The translations under genes were made by a program, and so were the position numbers. From Phycisphaeraceae bacterium (lineage in GTDB: Bacteria > Planctomycetota > Phycisphaerae > Phycisphaerales > UBA1924): a DNA stretch of 64,000 bases. Positions 18,174-27,596 of this stretch are shown here, in pieces (positions within the stretch are counted from its first letter, which is position 1; each line of letters opens with the position of its first letter). The notes under the pieces are model-generated. The model was not told the DNA's origin. It made no database searches and saw only the letters and a list, made by a program, of their open reading frames with translations. The DNA lies in assembly GCA_019636655.1 (NCBI GenBank), contig JAHBXB010000005.1, positions 182,422 to 246,421 of the forward strand. Direction: 5' to 3'.

Positions 18174-21100
18174 GTATTTCGCGACGGCTTGTCATTCTCG
18201 TGGTTGTCCCGCTTCTGGCGACGCTGGCGCTGGCGGTGCTCGCGTTCCGCAAGACCGAGGCCCTGGAGCTGCGGACGCGTGAACTGGCCCAGACCCAGAT
18301 CGAGAGTCTTGCCACCATCGAGCGGTTCTCATCCATCTTCAGCGTCCACCGCCTCCAGCTCCGTCGTTGCGTTACCTCCAATGACTCCGCCGCCTGCGCC
18401 GAGTGCCGGGCCGATCTCAGTGCGAACGCGTCGGATCTCGAGTCGCTCTTCACGCGGTACGCGCAGGATCTTGTCAGCAACGAAGAGGACGCGCAGATCT
18501 TCGCTCGTGTCCACGATCTCAGCGACCAATGGATCTCGGGCGCTCACGCGGTGCTTGCGGAGTACGACGCCGGTCGTCGCAGCGAGGCCGTCCTTCGGTA
18601 CGAGGACGAGGTCGTCCCACTGGCCGAGCGGCTCGCCGCGATGACGAAGCAGTGGGCGGATGTGAACGTTCGCGTCGGGCGAGACCTGGGGGCCGAGGTG
18701 CTGGCCGCGTTTCGGCGAGCCCGCGTGGTCGCTATTTCCGCGGGCGCGGCGGCGCTGCTGCTGACGGGGATCATCGGTGTTGCGGTGGTCCGCAGCATTA
18801 CGCGCCCGCTCGCGCGACTCAGCGGGGCCCTGGGAACGCTGGCCAAGGGAGATTTTGAGGCGCCGGTCCCGTTCACATCATCCGGCGACGAGATCGGCGG
18901 CTTGGCGAGGGGGATCGACGTGCTCCGTGTGGGCGCGGCCGAGGCGGAGCGGCAGCGATGGGTCAAGGCGGGCGTCGCGCGGGTCGCCGGCTCGGTGCAG
19001 TCCGCCGAGACGCTGGAGGGGTTCGGTCAACGCCTGCTCTCCGAGCTGACGCCGCTGCTCGGCGGCGGCGTGTCGGCGTTGCACATCGTCGACGCGCAGA
19101 CGGGGGTCCTCCGTCGCGTCGCCGGCTTTGGCCTGGCCCGGTCGGGCCCGGCGGAGCTGGGACTTGGCGAGGGCCTCGCCGGTCAGTGCGTGGTTGAGCG
19201 AGCCGCCGTGACGCTGTCGGGGCTCCCGCCGGAGTACCTCCATGTGGAATCCGGACTCGGCGGCGCACCGCCGACGCACGCCTCCGCCTTCCCGCTCCTG
19301 GTGCAGCAGACGCCGCTTGGTGTGCTCGAGTTCGCCTCGTTCCAGGCTCCGACCGAGGCCCACCGGGCGCTCCTCGACGAGTTGCTGCCGGTTGTCGCCC
19401 TCAGCCTAGACGTGCTCCAGCGGGGCCTGCGGACGGGGGAGCTGCTCGATGCCACGCGGCGACAGGCCGATGAGCTCCGCGCCAGCGAGGAGCAGTTCCG
19501 CACGCTCCTCGAGGCGGTTCCCGATGCGCTGATCATCACCGACGAGGAGGGGCGCATCATCCTCGTCAACAGGCAGGCCGAGCAACTCCTTGGCTACTCC
19601 CGCGACGAGATGCTCGGCCGGGCTGTGGAGATGCTGGTCCCGGAGCGGGTCCGCGCCGCTCACCCGGCCATGCGTCGCAGCTACCACGAGTCGGCGGGCG
19701 TCCGACCGATGGGCTCCGGCATGGAGCTCGCCGCGGTCCGCAAGGACGGCTCCGAGTTTCCCGTCGAGATCAGTCTCAGTCCGCTGCGCATCCCCGGTCG
19801 GGCCGGCCTGTGCGTCTGCAGCTCGATGCGGGACATCACGGAGCGCCGGAAGGCTGAGATCGAGATCCGCGAGGCGAAGGCGAAAGCGGAGGCGGCCACC
19901 GCCGCCAAGAGCGCGTTTCTCGCCAATATGAGCCATGAGATCCGTACCCCGATGAACGGCATCATGGGGATGACGGATCTTGCGCTGGACACGGATCTGA
20001 CCCCGGAGCAGCGAGACTGCCTCACGACGGTCAAGTCGTCCGCGGATGCGCTGCTCAACCTCATCAACGACATCCTCGATTTTTCCAAGATCGAGGCCGG
20101 ACGCATCGAGCTCGACCCGGGCGATTTCCTGCTGCGCGATGCCCTGAGCGACACCCTGAATCCGCTGGCGCTGCGCGCCAGCAGCAAGGGCGTCGAGCTC
20201 GCCTACGACGTGCCGAGCGATGTCCCCGATGCCGTGATCGGCGACGTCTACCGCCTCCGGCAGATCATCGTGAACCTCGTTGGCAACGCTATCAAGTTCA
20301 CTGACCAGGGCGAGGTCGTGGTCGGCGTGCGGGTGGTCGAGCGGTCGGGCGATGACGTCACGCTCGAGTTTGCGGTCCGGGACACCGGGATCGGTATCGC
20401 CCCCGACGCGGCCGCCCGGCTGTTCAAGCCGTTCGAGCAGGCCGAGTCATCAACGACCCGAAAGTACGGCGGCACCGGCCTGGGCCTGGCGATCTCCCGC
20501 CAGCTTGCCGAGCTCATGGGGGGGTCTATCCGGTTCGACAGCACGCCGGGAGTCGGGAGCACGTTCACGTTCACCGCCCGGTTCAAGATCGGTGTGGACC
20601 GCCCTTCCACAACGCACGAGGACGCCGCGCGTCTGTTCAAAGGCAAGACGGCGTTGATCGTGGACGACAACGAGACCAACCGCCGCATCGTCTCCGCGAT
20701 GCTGGGCCAGTGGGGGTTGCGATCGGTCGCGACAGACTCGGGCGCCTCGGCGCTCGCGGCGATCGACCGCCTGGGCAACGCCGGTCAGCCGGTGTCGCTG
20801 ATCATCACAGATCTCCACATGCCCGAGATGGACGGCTTCGGTCTTGCGAAGGCTGTGAGGTCGCGATCCGCCGGCGGGGACCTTCCGATTCTGCTGCTTA
20901 CCTCGTCGGCTTCTCCGGGCGACAACGCCCGCTGCGCGGAGCTGGGCATCGCGGTTCGCCTGCTCAAGCCGGTCAAGCAGTCGCTTCTGCTGGACAACCT
21001 GATGCGCATCCTCTCGGGAGCTACTCGGCTCGATTCCGAGCAGGCAAGGCCCGCCGCGGCGCAGCACGGCGACGTGCCTCCTCTTCGGATCCTGCTGGCG

Positions 21101-21472
21101 GAGGACAACGCGGTGAACCAGAAGTTCGCCGTGCGGTTGCTGACGAGGGCCGGTCACAGCATCGTGCTGGCGGAGACTGGCCGCCGGGCCGTCGAGCAAT
21201 GGGGCGAGAACCCGTTCGATCTGATCCTGATGGACCTGCAGATGCCGGAGATGGACGGCCTTGATGCGACGCGGGAGATCCGCGCCCGCGAGGCGGGAGC
21301 CGGCGGGCGCATCCCGATCATCGCGATGACCGCGAACGCCATGAAGGGGGATCGCGAGATGTGCATCGATGCCGGCATGGATGGCTATGTCGCCAAGCCT
21401 GTCAAGAAGGAATCGCTCTTCGCCGAGATTGCCCGCGTCATGAAGGGAGCTGCAGATGGCAATCGAGTTTGA
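18170..21472 (+). CDS. hybrid sensor histidine kinase (HAMP-GAF-PAS-HK-REC-REC)
   Basis: An 1100-residue inner-membrane kinase. Domains in order: membrane helix (5-25), periplasmic sensor of about 150 residues, second helix (about 184-205), HAMP (206-255), GAF (about 275-420), PAS (about 440-565), histidine phosphoacceptor His589 in [10 protein letters not shown], ATPase with N-A-I-K-F-T, D-T-G-I-G-I and G-T-G-L-G-L boxes, receiver 1 (Asp881) and receiver 2 (Asp1022). Phosphate should pass His589 to Asp to the separate Hpt protein. Lies between the HD-GYP regulator (ATGA overlap) and the Hpt gene (17-base overlap), so the four proteins are made together. Confidence 0.95.
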   Translation: MSISRRLVILVVVPLLATLALAVLAFRKTEALELRTRELAQTQIESLATIERFSSIFSVHRLQLRRCVTSNDSAACAECRADLSANASDLESLFTRYAQDLVSNEEDAQIFARVHDLSDQWISGAHAVLAEYDAGRRSEAVLRYEDEVVPLAERLAAMTKQWADVNVRVGRDLGAEVLAAFRRARVVAISAGAAALLLTGIIGVAVVRSITRPLARLSGALGTLAKGDFEAPVPFTSSGDEIGGLARGIDVLRVGAAEAERQRWVKAGVARVAGSVQSAETLEGFGQRLLSELTPLLGGGVSALHIVDAQTGVLRRVAGFGLARSGPAELGLGEGLAGQCVVERAAVTLSGLPPEYLHVESGLGGAPPTHASAFPLLVQQTPLGVLEFASFQAPTEAHRALLDELLPVVALSLDVLQRGLRTGELLDATRRQADELRASEEQFRTLLEAVPDALIITDEEGRIILVNRQAEQLLGYSRDEMLGRAVEMLVPERVRAAHPAMRRSYHESAGVRPMGSGMELAAVRKDGSEFPVEISLSPLRIPGRAGLCVCSSMRDITERRKAEIEIREAKAKAEAATAAKSAFLANMSHEIRTPMNGIMGMTDLALDTDLTPEQRDCLTTVKSSADALLNLINDILDFSKIEAGRIELDPGDFLLRDALSDTLNPLALRASSKGVELAYDVPSDVPDAVIGDVYRLRQIIVNLVGNAIKFTDQGEVVVGVRVVERSGDDVTLEFAVRDTGIGIAPDAAARLFKPFEQAESSTTRKYGGTGLGLAISRQLAELMGGSIRFDSTPGVGSTFTFTARFKIGVDRPSTTHEDAARLFKGKTALIVDDNETNRRIVSAMLGQWGLRSVATDSGASALAAIDRLGNAGQPVSLIITDLHMPEMDGFGLAKAVRSRSAGGDLPILLLTSSASPGDNARCAELGIAVRLLKPVKQSLLLDNLMRILSGATRLDSEQARPAAAQHGDVPPLRILLAEDNAVNQKFAVRLLTRAGHSIVLAETGRRAVEQWGENPFDLILMDLQMPEMDGLDATREIRAREAGAGGRIPIIAMTANAMKGDREMCIDAGMDGYVAKPVKKESLFAEIARVMKGAADGNRV

Positions 21473-21803
21473 TGAGGCGGAACTTCTGGATCGGATCGAC
21501 GGCGACATCGCGTTTCTGGCCGAGACGGTCGGGATGCTCGCGACCGACGGGCGGGCACTCATGGAGGACGTTTTCCGTGCCGCCGTCGCGGGGGACGGCG
21601 CGGCGCTCGGCCGGTCGGCGCACGCCCTCAAGGGCATGATCTCGAACTTCTGCGCGCCGAAGACGCAGGGGCTGGCGTTCGAGCTCGAGCGGATGGGCAA
21701 GAGCGGCGATCTCGGCGCGGCTCCGGAGATCGTGCGGCGGCTGCAGGAGCGGCTTGCAGCGCTCACCGGGGAGCTGGGCGAGTTCGTCAAGGCGAGGTCG
21801 TAG
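21456..21803 (+). CDS. histidine phosphotransfer (Hpt) protein
   Basis: A 115-residue all-helical protein with the Hpt signature A-H-A-L-K-G, phosphorylated on His56. It would shuttle phosphate between the receivers of the upstream hybrid kinase and the receivers of the HD-GYP and SpoIIE regulators. The sequence after the histidine reads M-I-S-N-F-C rather than the common S-x-N-x-G, a mild variation. Its start lies inside the kinase 3' end and the stop is two bases before the next start, so all three are translationally coupled. Confidence 0.88.
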   Translation: MAIEFDEAELLDRIDGDIAFLAETVGMLATDGRALMEDVFRAAVAGDGAALGRSAHALKGMISNFCAPKTQGLAFELERMGKSGDLGAAPEIVRRLQERLAALTGELGEFVKARS

Positions 21804-21805
21804 TC

Positions 21806-23017
21806 GTGCGCATCCTGATCGCCGAGGACGAGCGCATCACGCGGGCCTCGCTGGTTCGCCAACTCGAGAGTTGGGGCCACACCGTCGCGGCTGCTGAGGA
21901 CGGCGAGCAGGCGTGGGAGCGATTCTCTGCGGACGACCGGGAGGATGTGGTCGATGTTGTGATCACCGACTGGGAGATGCCGCGGCTCTCCGGCCTCGAA
22001 CTGATCCGGCGCATCAGGGCTCGAGCCGGGGCGAGGTTCGTTTACATCATCATGCTTACCGGCCGCACCGACAAGGCCGACGTGGTGAGCGGCATCGAGG
22101 CTGGCGCCGACGACTTTGTCGCCAAGCCTTTCGACCGGGATGAGCTCCGCGTCCGGCTGCTTGCCGGTGAGCGGATGGTCCGCCTGGAGCGCACGCTCAG
22201 CCTCCAGAATGATCAGCTCCGGCAGGCCGGTGAGCGCATGAGGTATGACCTGGAGGCCGCCTCGAGGGTGCAGCGAGCGATGCTCCCGCGGGATGACGTC
22301 ACGACCCCGGCAGTCCGCACCGCGTGGCGGTACGTTCCCACCGATGCACTCGCCGGCGATGCGGTGGGCCTGCACCTTGTTGCTGACCGCTACCTTGTCG
22401 CCTACGTTGCGGACGTCAGCGGTCACGGCGTCCCGGCCGCGCTGCTGTCGGTGACCGCCATGCACGCGCTGGTGCCGGTACCCGAAGAGACATCTCTCCT
22501 GCGGGACCTGTCCGGGCAGGGTCCCTTCGGCACGGTGCGATGCCCCGGCCTGGTGGCGACGGAGATGAACCGCCGGTTCCGTGCCGGTGATAGCGACGGC
22601 CGCTACCTGACGATGATCCTGTGCATGCTGGACACGTACACCGGACGGCTGCGGTACACCAGCGCCGGTCATCCGCCTCCGGTCGTGCTGCGGGCGGGGT
22701 CTGCTATCCCGATCCCCGACGCCGGCGGTGTTCCCATCGCGATCCTTGATGACGAGCGGTATGACGATGCCGGTGTGGACCTTCGCCCGGGGGATCGCAT
22801 CTGCCTGTTTTCTGACGGGCTGCTGGAGCAGGACGGCCCGCAGCGAGGGCAGTTCGGGAACGCCCGGCTCATCTCCCTCCTTGCTTCGCTCCGCGGCTGC
22901 GAGCCGCACGAGGCCGTTGACCGAGTGGTGGCGGGCCTCGCCGAGTGGGCGGGTGGACCGGCGTTCACCGATGATGTGTCGATCGTCGCGATCGACTGGA
23001 TGGGACCACCGTCGTGA
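21806..23017 (+). CDS. response regulator with SpoIIE-type PP2C phosphatase (RsbU-like)
   Basis: A 403-residue protein with a GTG start. Residues 1-120 are a receiver (E-D-E at 7-9, phosphoacceptor Asp55 in T-D-W-E-M-P, Lys in V-A-K-P-F), followed by a coiled-coil linker (about 122-160) and a PP2C-type SpoIIE phosphatase (about 165-400: A-G-D-A-V-G, D-V-S-G-H-G-V-P-A-A, F-S-D-G, D-D-V-S). Such proteins dephosphorylate STAS-domain anti-sigma antagonists; receiver phosphorylation turns the phosphatase on in known relatives. It is the second output of the operon. The STAS target is not in the window. Confidence 0.92.
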   Translation: MRILIAEDERITRASLVRQLESWGHTVAAAEDGEQAWERFSADDREDVVDVVITDWEMPRLSGLELIRRIRARAGARFVYIIMLTGRTDKADVVSGIEAGADDFVAKPFDRDELRVRLLAGERMVRLERTLSLQNDQLRQAGERMRYDLEAASRVQRAMLPRDDVTTPAVRTAWRYVPTDALAGDAVGLHLVADRYLVAYVADVSGHGVPAALLSVTAMHALVPVPEETSLLRDLSGQGPFGTVRCPGLVATEMNRRFRAGDSDGRYLTMILCMLDTYTGRLRYTSAGHPPPVVLRAGSAIPIPDAGGVPIAILDDERYDDAGVDLRPGDRICLFSDGLLEQDGPQRGQFGNARLISLLASLRGCEPHEAVDRVVAGLAEWAGGPAFTDDVSIVAIDWMGPPS

Positions 23018-23033
23018 TTGGGATGGGCGACCC

Positions 23034-24008
23034 TTAGGGGTGATCGGGCGCCGGTTCGATCGGCGGGATTGAGGGTGCGGGCGTGCGGGCGAGGTCGGCC
23101 TCCGCGGCGATGCGGCCGAAGCCGATCCAGTCCGTCTCGGCGGTGATGCGGCGAAGCAGGTGCTGGCTGCCGGCGGCGTCGCCATCCTCCGCGCGCTTTG
23201 CGGCGATGCCATACGCGGCACCGCCGTTGAGCGTCGCGCCGGGGGCTTCGGGGAGGAGGTCCGATTCGGGGATCAGGCCCTTGTAGTAGAGGCAGAGTTT
23301 GAAGTAGGTCTGGTTCTCGATGACCTTGAGGTCGGGATTGACCGCTTCGAGCAGCGCGGCGGCCTCGTCGTGATGACCGGTGCGGCGGAGGCAGTGGTAA
23401 CGCCAGTGGGTGGTGGAGACGAGCATGTCGTCGTTGTAGCCGGCGAGACCCTCCCGGCGCGCGAAGACGCGATCGGACTCGGCGAACTTGCCCTGGAGGT
23501 AGAGGACCAGGCCGAGGTGGTAGTCGATGCTGGATTTGTCGGTGCTGACGGGGGTGTTGGCGTCGTTGGGAGCGCCGTCGGGTTCGACCGTGTCGGCGGC
23601 GTCGGCGACGAGTTCGGCGCCGCGGCGGAGATCGGCCTCGGCGAGGGCGAACTGGCGGGTGGTGATGTAGCGGTGGCCGCGGTGGCGGAGGAGGCGGTAG
23701 CTGTCGGGGTGGATCTGGAGGCCCTTGGAGAAGACCTCGATCGCGGCGGTGAAGTCGCCGAGGTAGCCGAGGCGGCGGCCGTACCAGATGATGGCGGCCT
23801 CATCGCGCGGGTTGGCGTCGTACGCGGCTTTGGCGGCGGAGAGATCGGCCTCAAGTGCCGCGCGGCGGTCGGGAGGGATGGAGAGCGGGGGGAGTGGCTC
23901 GCCGGTGAGGGTGCGGATGGGGGTTGGGTCGGTGGGTTGTGCGGAGATCGGGGTGCAGACGAGAAAGGGGATGAGGATGATCGTGGCGAGGCGGGCGGCG
24001 ATGTCCAT
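23034..24008 (-). CDS. exported tetratricopeptide-repeat protein
   Basis: A 324-residue protein with a signal peptide (about 1-23, cleavage after I-S-A). TPR-like helices follow: A-I-I-W-Y-G-R-R-L-G-Y-L-G-D-F and R-L-L-R-H-R-G-H-R-Y near 75-115, Y-H-L-G-L-V-L-Y-L-Q-G-K-F near 165-180, and W-R-Y-H-C-L-R-R-T-G-H near 200. Probably a periplasmic adaptor; no partner is evident. It is convergent with the phosphorelay operon. Confidence 0.7.
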   Translation of the reverse strand: MDIAARLATIILIPFLVCTPISAQPTDPTPIRTLTGEPLPPLSIPPDRRAALEADLSAAKAAYDANPRDEAAIIWYGRRLGYLGDFTAAIEVFSKGLQIHPDSYRLLRHRGHRYITTRQFALAEADLRRGAELVADAADTVEPDGAPNDANTPVSTDKSSIDYHLGLVLYLQGKFAESDRVFARREGLAGYNDDMLVSTTHWRYHCLRRTGHHDEAAALLEAVNPDLKVIENQTYFKLCLYYKGLIPESDLLPEAPGATLNGGAAYGIAAKRAEDGDAAGSQHLLRRITAETDWIGFGRIAAEADLARTPAPSIPPIEPAPDHP

Positions 24009-24013
24009 GCCGA

Positions 24014-24019
24014 AGCGTA
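24014..24019 (-). promoter_or_regulatory. -10 hexamer TACGCT for the TPR gene
   Basis: Five bases before the ATG at 24008; no ribosome binding site is possible in the gap. Confidence 0.4.
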
Positions 24020-24091
24020 TGTGGATTCGCCGAACCTCGATACGGCAGGCGCGGAAGCTTCAGTTGCCTAGAGCACAGTCACCGTCAATAT

Positions 24092-25042
24092 CTAAGTTCT
24101 TGGTGCGATGGCTTTGTCAAAGAATGCCTTGATCGCAGCCTTGCCGTCCGGCGTCGATCTCAGCCGGATCAGTTCCCGGCGCTCGCAGTCCAGGCATCCC
24201 TGCCACCCGTGCTCCAAGCCGGCACGCACCGCCCCAAGCACCGCCCGTGTTGCCTGAGTTGGAGGTAGGGTTTCCTCCAGCTGGAACATCGCGGCTGTCG
24301 CCGCGGGTTTTTGCTTGGGTCGTCCAATCCATCGTGACGGGGCGCCATCACGGGTGGGCTCCCCGGTCGGTGACTCTCGCCGAGCCCCGATCCATGCCTT
24401 TGCGGTCGCCAGGAGTGTGTCGGGGCTTGGCGACACGGCGTCAAACAGACCCGCGGCGGCCGCGGCGTCAAACATCATGGGCTTTCCCTCGGCGGTCCGC
24501 CGGATCCCCTCGCCCGGCTCGATCCGCGCAGGGAGCAGGTTTGTTCCGCCCCACCCCGGGCAGATCGAGAGACTGGCCTCGGGCAGCCCGATCGGGTAAG
24601 GCTTGCCCGGCGCGCCATCCTTTGCGGGCGGGGGTGCCCCGATCAGGGCGTCGCAGTGCATCGCCAGCTCCAACCCGCCCCCGAGCGCCGCCCCGTTGAT
24701 TGCCGCGGCGGTCGGGAAGGGCAGGTCACAGATCATGCCGAACACGCGCTGCCCGTAGGCCAGATACTTGTCGAGTTGATCATCCGTCAACCCGCTGATG
24801 CTTTTGAGGTCGGCGCCGGCGATAAAGACTCGCTCGCTGGTCGAGGCAACTACCAGCCCGGTCACTCCACCCATCCGTCGGACTTCGTTCAGCGTCGATT
24901 CGAGCCGCTGGATGAGCGGGTGATCGAGCACCACGACGGGCTGTCCCGGCATCCCGACTCGAATCGTGACGCAGCCGGCCAGCGTCCCCGCATCCCGTGA
25001 AGTGGACTCATCACGCTCGATCTGCAGCAGGTCCGTGCTCAT
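24092..25042 (-). CDS. enoyl-CoA hydratase/isomerase family protein
   Basis: A 316-residue crotonase-fold enzyme. The oxyanion-hole motif A-G-A-D-L-K lies near 74-79, G-A-A-L-G-G-G-L-E-L-A near 115-125 carries the first catalytic glutamate, and L-P-E-A-S-L-S supplies the second, as in the hydratase half of FadB/FadJ. It probably hydrates trans-2-enoyl-CoA in beta-oxidation or amino-acid breakdown. The C-terminal 80 residues are longer than in simple crotonases. A ribosome binding site (GGGAG) precedes the ATG. Last of the operon-like run of CoA genes from 28880 downward. Confidence 0.85.
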   Translation of the reverse strand: MSTDLLQIERDESTSRDAGTLAGCVTIRVGMPGQPVVVLDHPLIQRLESTLNEVRRMGGVTGLVVASTSERVFIAGADLKSISGLTDDQLDKYLAYGQRVFGMICDLPFPTAAAINGAALGGGLELAMHCDALIGAPPPAKDGAPGKPYPIGLPEASLSICPGWGGTNLLPARIEPGEGIRRTAEGKPMMFDAAAAAGLFDAVSPSPDTLLATAKAWIGARRESPTGEPTRDGAPSRWIGRPKQKPAATAAMFQLEETLPPTQATRAVLGAVRAGLEHGWQGCLDCERRELIRLRSTPDGKAAIKAFFDKAIAPRT

Positions 25043-25074
25043 GGAGGCTCCCGTGGAGTTTGGGTGAACCGCCG

Positions 25075-25080
25075 AGTATA
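25075..25080 (-). promoter_or_regulatory. possible -10 hexamer TATACT, leadered
   Basis: Lies 32 bases before the ATG at 25042, with a purine-rich ribosome binding site in between. Unlike most promoters here it would give a normal 5' leader. Confidence 0.35.
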
Positions 25081-25090
25081 CGACCGGGCT

Positions 25091-25888
25091 CTATGGAGAG
25101 AGCCTCCGACGAAGTGACTCTTGAGCTTCTGGAAGCAGCAGTACCGAGGCCGACAACTCGGCCCCGCGCCGCACCGCGGCCTCGTCCATCGATCCGTCCA
25201 GGTCGTTCAGCAGGGCCTTTGTGGCCCGGAGCGCCGCGGGGCCTCCCGACGACAGGCGTGCAACAAGCTCGTCGGTTCGCGCATCGAGCGCTTCGCGGCT
25301 GTCGACCACGTCCGTCACGATCCCCAGCTCAAATGCCTCTCTCCCGGAGAGCAAGCCGCCGCCGAGCAGCACCCGCCGCGCCCGCCCGGCGCCGATGCGA
25401 CGGACGAGCCACGGCGCTACGACCGCCGGACACACACCCAGATCAACCTCGGGAAACCCCATCTTCGAATCGGCGTGGGTCACCGCAAAGTCGCAGACGC
25501 ACGCTAGGCCGCACCCACCGCCGATCGCGGCTCCGTTCACCTTGGCCACCACGACCATCGCAAGACGCCGGATTTTGAGCGTCAGATCGGCGAGCGACGA
25601 CAGCAACTGCAGCGGGGCGTGCGGATCACCCAGGACCTGCTTGAGATCCATGCCTGCGCAGAACGCCTTGCCGGCACCTGTGAGCACAAGGACGGTGAGG
25701 TCCTTGCGAGAGGATGCAGTATCGATGCAGGAGTGAAGGCCGGCGAGGAGTTCGATCGACAACGCGTTGCGCAGGTCGGGTCGGTTGAGCGACAGGATCG
25801 ACGCGGAGGGAATAGTGGGGTGGTTGTCGAGGGTCGCGAGTGCGGTCATGGTGACTCTGTGGGGGTTGACGGCTAGGGCTTGCTCCAT
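25091..25888 (-). CDS. enoyl-CoA hydratase family protein (methylglutaconyl-CoA hydratase candidate)
   Basis: A 265-residue crotonase-fold enzyme with oxyanion motifs C-A-G-M-D-L-K and G-A-A-I-G-G-G-C-G-L and one catalytic glutamate in G-F-P-E-V-D-L-G. The other glutamate position is Gly. That pattern, and the HMG-CoA lyase two genes upstream, suggest 3-methylglutaconyl-CoA hydratase of leucine breakdown, but substrate is unproven. The ATG at 25888 has GAGG upstream and overlaps the previous gene by 16 bases; an ATG at 25849 lacks a binding site. Confidence 0.78.
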   Translation of the reverse strand: MEQALAVNPHRVTMTALATLDNHPTIPSASILSLNRPDLRNALSIELLAGLHSCIDTASSRKDLTVLVLTGAGKAFCAGMDLKQVLGDPHAPLQLLSSLADLTLKIRRLAMVVVAKVNGAAIGGGCGLACVCDFAVTHADSKMGFPEVDLGVCPAVVAPWLVRRIGAGRARRVLLGGGLLSGREAFELGIVTDVVDSREALDARTDELVARLSSGGPAALRATKALLNDLDGSMDEAAVRRGAELSASVLLLPEAQESLRRRLSP

Positions 25889-26616
25889 AGAGCCTCAAGC
25901 CGTGCGTGCTGTTCATCACTCCCGACAAGGCCAAGCGAGGCACCGAGCGCCGAGTCGAGTATGGCGCCATCGTCGAGGCCATCGAGTTCATTGAGCCACT
26001 TCTTTGTAGCACGAACGCCCGAGGCTGGCTTGCCCGCCAACTCTTGCGCGATCGCCATGGCACGAGACAAAACTTCGTCCGCTGCGGCGGTGCACTCGTG
26101 AGCCAGACCGATGCGGCGAGCCTCAACCCCGTCAATGAGGGCCGAATCAAGCAACCTCGCGCGCGAAGCCCCATCTCCGGCCATCAGCCGCAGTGTTGGC
26201 GCCGAAACCGCCGGGCTGATGCCCAGGCGGACGACCGGGTAGCCGAGCTTGGCCTGCGCGTTGGTCACGACCACGTCGCATCCGCCGAGCAGCGCACACC
26301 CGCCGGCGATCGCTGCGCCGTGCGCCGCCGCGACCACCGGCTGCGGCGCGCGGCGAAGTGATCGGACAGCGAAGGAGAGCCCCGAAAGGAGAGACTCAAG
26401 GACCGTGTCGTCCCCGCGGCAGAGCGTCAGGTCAAAGCCGGCACAGAACGCCTCGCCTTCCCCGGTGAGAACAATGGCACGGACCTCTGTGGACCTCGCC
26501 GCCGACTCGATCGCCTCGACGAGCAACTCCAGCATCCGCGGTGTCATTGCGTTCCGTTTCGCCGCACGATCAAGTGCGATCGTGGCGATGCCCGCGTTGT
26601 GGCTGGTGCGGATCAT
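25873..26616 (-). CDS. crotonase-fold protein lacking both catalytic glutamates
   Basis: A 247-residue protein of the enoyl-CoA hydratase superfamily: oxyanion segments C-A-G-F-D-L and G-A-A-I-A-G-G-C-A-L are intact. Where hydratases have glutamates it has Ala (G-G-C-A-L-L) and Val (G-Y-P-V-V-R-L-G). It may therefore bind acyl-CoA without hydrating it, or catalyse isomerisation or hydrolysis with other residues. Its ATG at 26616 overlaps the HMG-CoA lyase stop (ATGA), so the two are co-translated. A longer frame to 26811 inside the lyase gene is rejected. Confidence 0.8.
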   Translation of the reverse strand: MIRTSHNAGIATIALDRAAKRNAMTPRMLELLVEAIESAARSTEVRAIVLTGEGEAFCAGFDLTLCRGDDTVLESLLSGLSFAVRSLRRAPQPVVAAAHGAAIAGGCALLGGCDVVVTNAQAKLGYPVVRLGISPAVSAPTLRLMAGDGASRARLLDSALIDGVEARRIGLAHECTAAADEVLSRAMAIAQELAGKPASGVRATKKWLNELDGLDDGAILDSALGASLGLVGSDEQHARLEALWSKP

Positions 26617-27584
26617 GCGGGCACCTCGTCGTTGCCCGGTTGCGCGGACGTCCGGGCTCGAGCCACGATCTCTTGCGCGTACCGCGCCGCGTCGCCGAGC
26701 CGATCGTACTTCACGCCGGTCTCGAAGCCCGCCTCGTGAACGGTCTTCACGAGAAGTTCGGTCGAGACGTTCCCCGGGGCCCGCTTCTGAGGCGTGGAGG
26801 CGTACGGGCACCCGCCCAGGCCCGCAACAGACCCGTCAAACGACCGAATCCCCATCTCTAGTGCCGTTCGCACGCATTCGCCGGCACGCCCGAATGTGTC
26901 ATGCAGGTGCAGTGTGGTTGTCACGGAGCCATCTTTGAGTGGGACCCAGCGGTTGCATTCACGCAGCAGGGCCGCGGTGCTCTCGCGAGTTCCCGCTCCG
27001 ATTGTGTCGCCAAGGTCAATCTCATCGACCCCCAAATCGGCCAGCCGCCGCGAGACGTCGGCTACGGCGGAAGGCTTGATCGATCCCTCGAACGGGCACG
27101 CGATCGCGCAGGACACGTATCCGCGGATTCCAAGGCCAGCCGTGCGCGCCATCGAGATCACCGGCAGAAATCGCTCCAGTGTCTCTGCAATCGTCGCGTT
27201 CGTATTGCGCTTCGAGAACGTCTCCGAAGCAGCCGTGAAGACAGACACCCTGCTGATGAGAGAGCGCCCCGTACTCTCGTTTGTCTCGAGGACTCCGCGC
27301 ATGCCCCGTTCGTTGGGAACAAGCGCCGAGAAGGCGGGCGCACTATCGAATCGAGCCAACAGCCGGCAGACATCCGCGGCGTCCCCCAGTTGCGGCACCC
27401 ACTTGGGGCTCACAAAGCTCGTCACCTCAATCTCATCAACACCGGTGGCGCCCAGCAGTTCGATCAGCCGCACCTTCTCCGCCGTCGGGATCACACCGGG
27501 CTCGTTCTGCAGGCCGTCCCGAGGAGACACATCGGTGATTCGTACACGTTCGGCCATCCTCGGCTCGCTTTGGCTGCATCCCAC
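26613..27584 (-). CDS. hydroxymethylglutaryl-CoA lyase
   Basis: A 323-residue TIM-barrel enzyme splitting 3-hydroxy-3-methylglutaryl-CoA to acetoacetate and acetyl-CoA, last step of leucine breakdown. Motifs: S-P-R-D-G-L-Q-N-E at the barrel start, metal-binding H-L-H-D-T-F-G, and the signature loop G-S-V-A-G-L-G-G-C-P-Y-A with the catalytic cysteine. The reading from 27584 begins with nine unconserved residues; the ATG at 27557 is equally possible. It lies 12 bases after argJ and overlaps the next crotonase gene. Carboxylase subunits of the leucine route are not in the window. Confidence 0.92.
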   Translation of the reverse strand: MGCSQSEPRMAERVRITDVSPRDGLQNEPGVIPTAEKVRLIELLGATGVDEIEVTSFVSPKWVPQLGDAADVCRLLARFDSAPAFSALVPNERGMRGVLETNESTGRSLISRVSVFTAASETFSKRNTNATIAETLERFLPVISMARTAGLGIRGYVSCAIACPFEGSIKPSAVADVSRRLADLGVDEIDLGDTIGAGTRESTAALLRECNRWVPLKDGSVTTTLHLHDTFGRAGECVRTALEMGIRSFDGSVAGLGGCPYASTPQKRAPGNVSTELLVKTVHEAGFETGVKYDRLGDAARYAQEIVARARTSAQPGNDEVPA

Positions 27585-27596
27585 CCAGTCGCCAGA

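Noticed and set aside
20450..23221. Long minus-strand frame (923 codons) opposite the kinase and SpoIIE genes
   Set aside because: Arginine- and histidine-rich translation without domain features, antisense to well-supported domains; typical of high-GC shadow frames.
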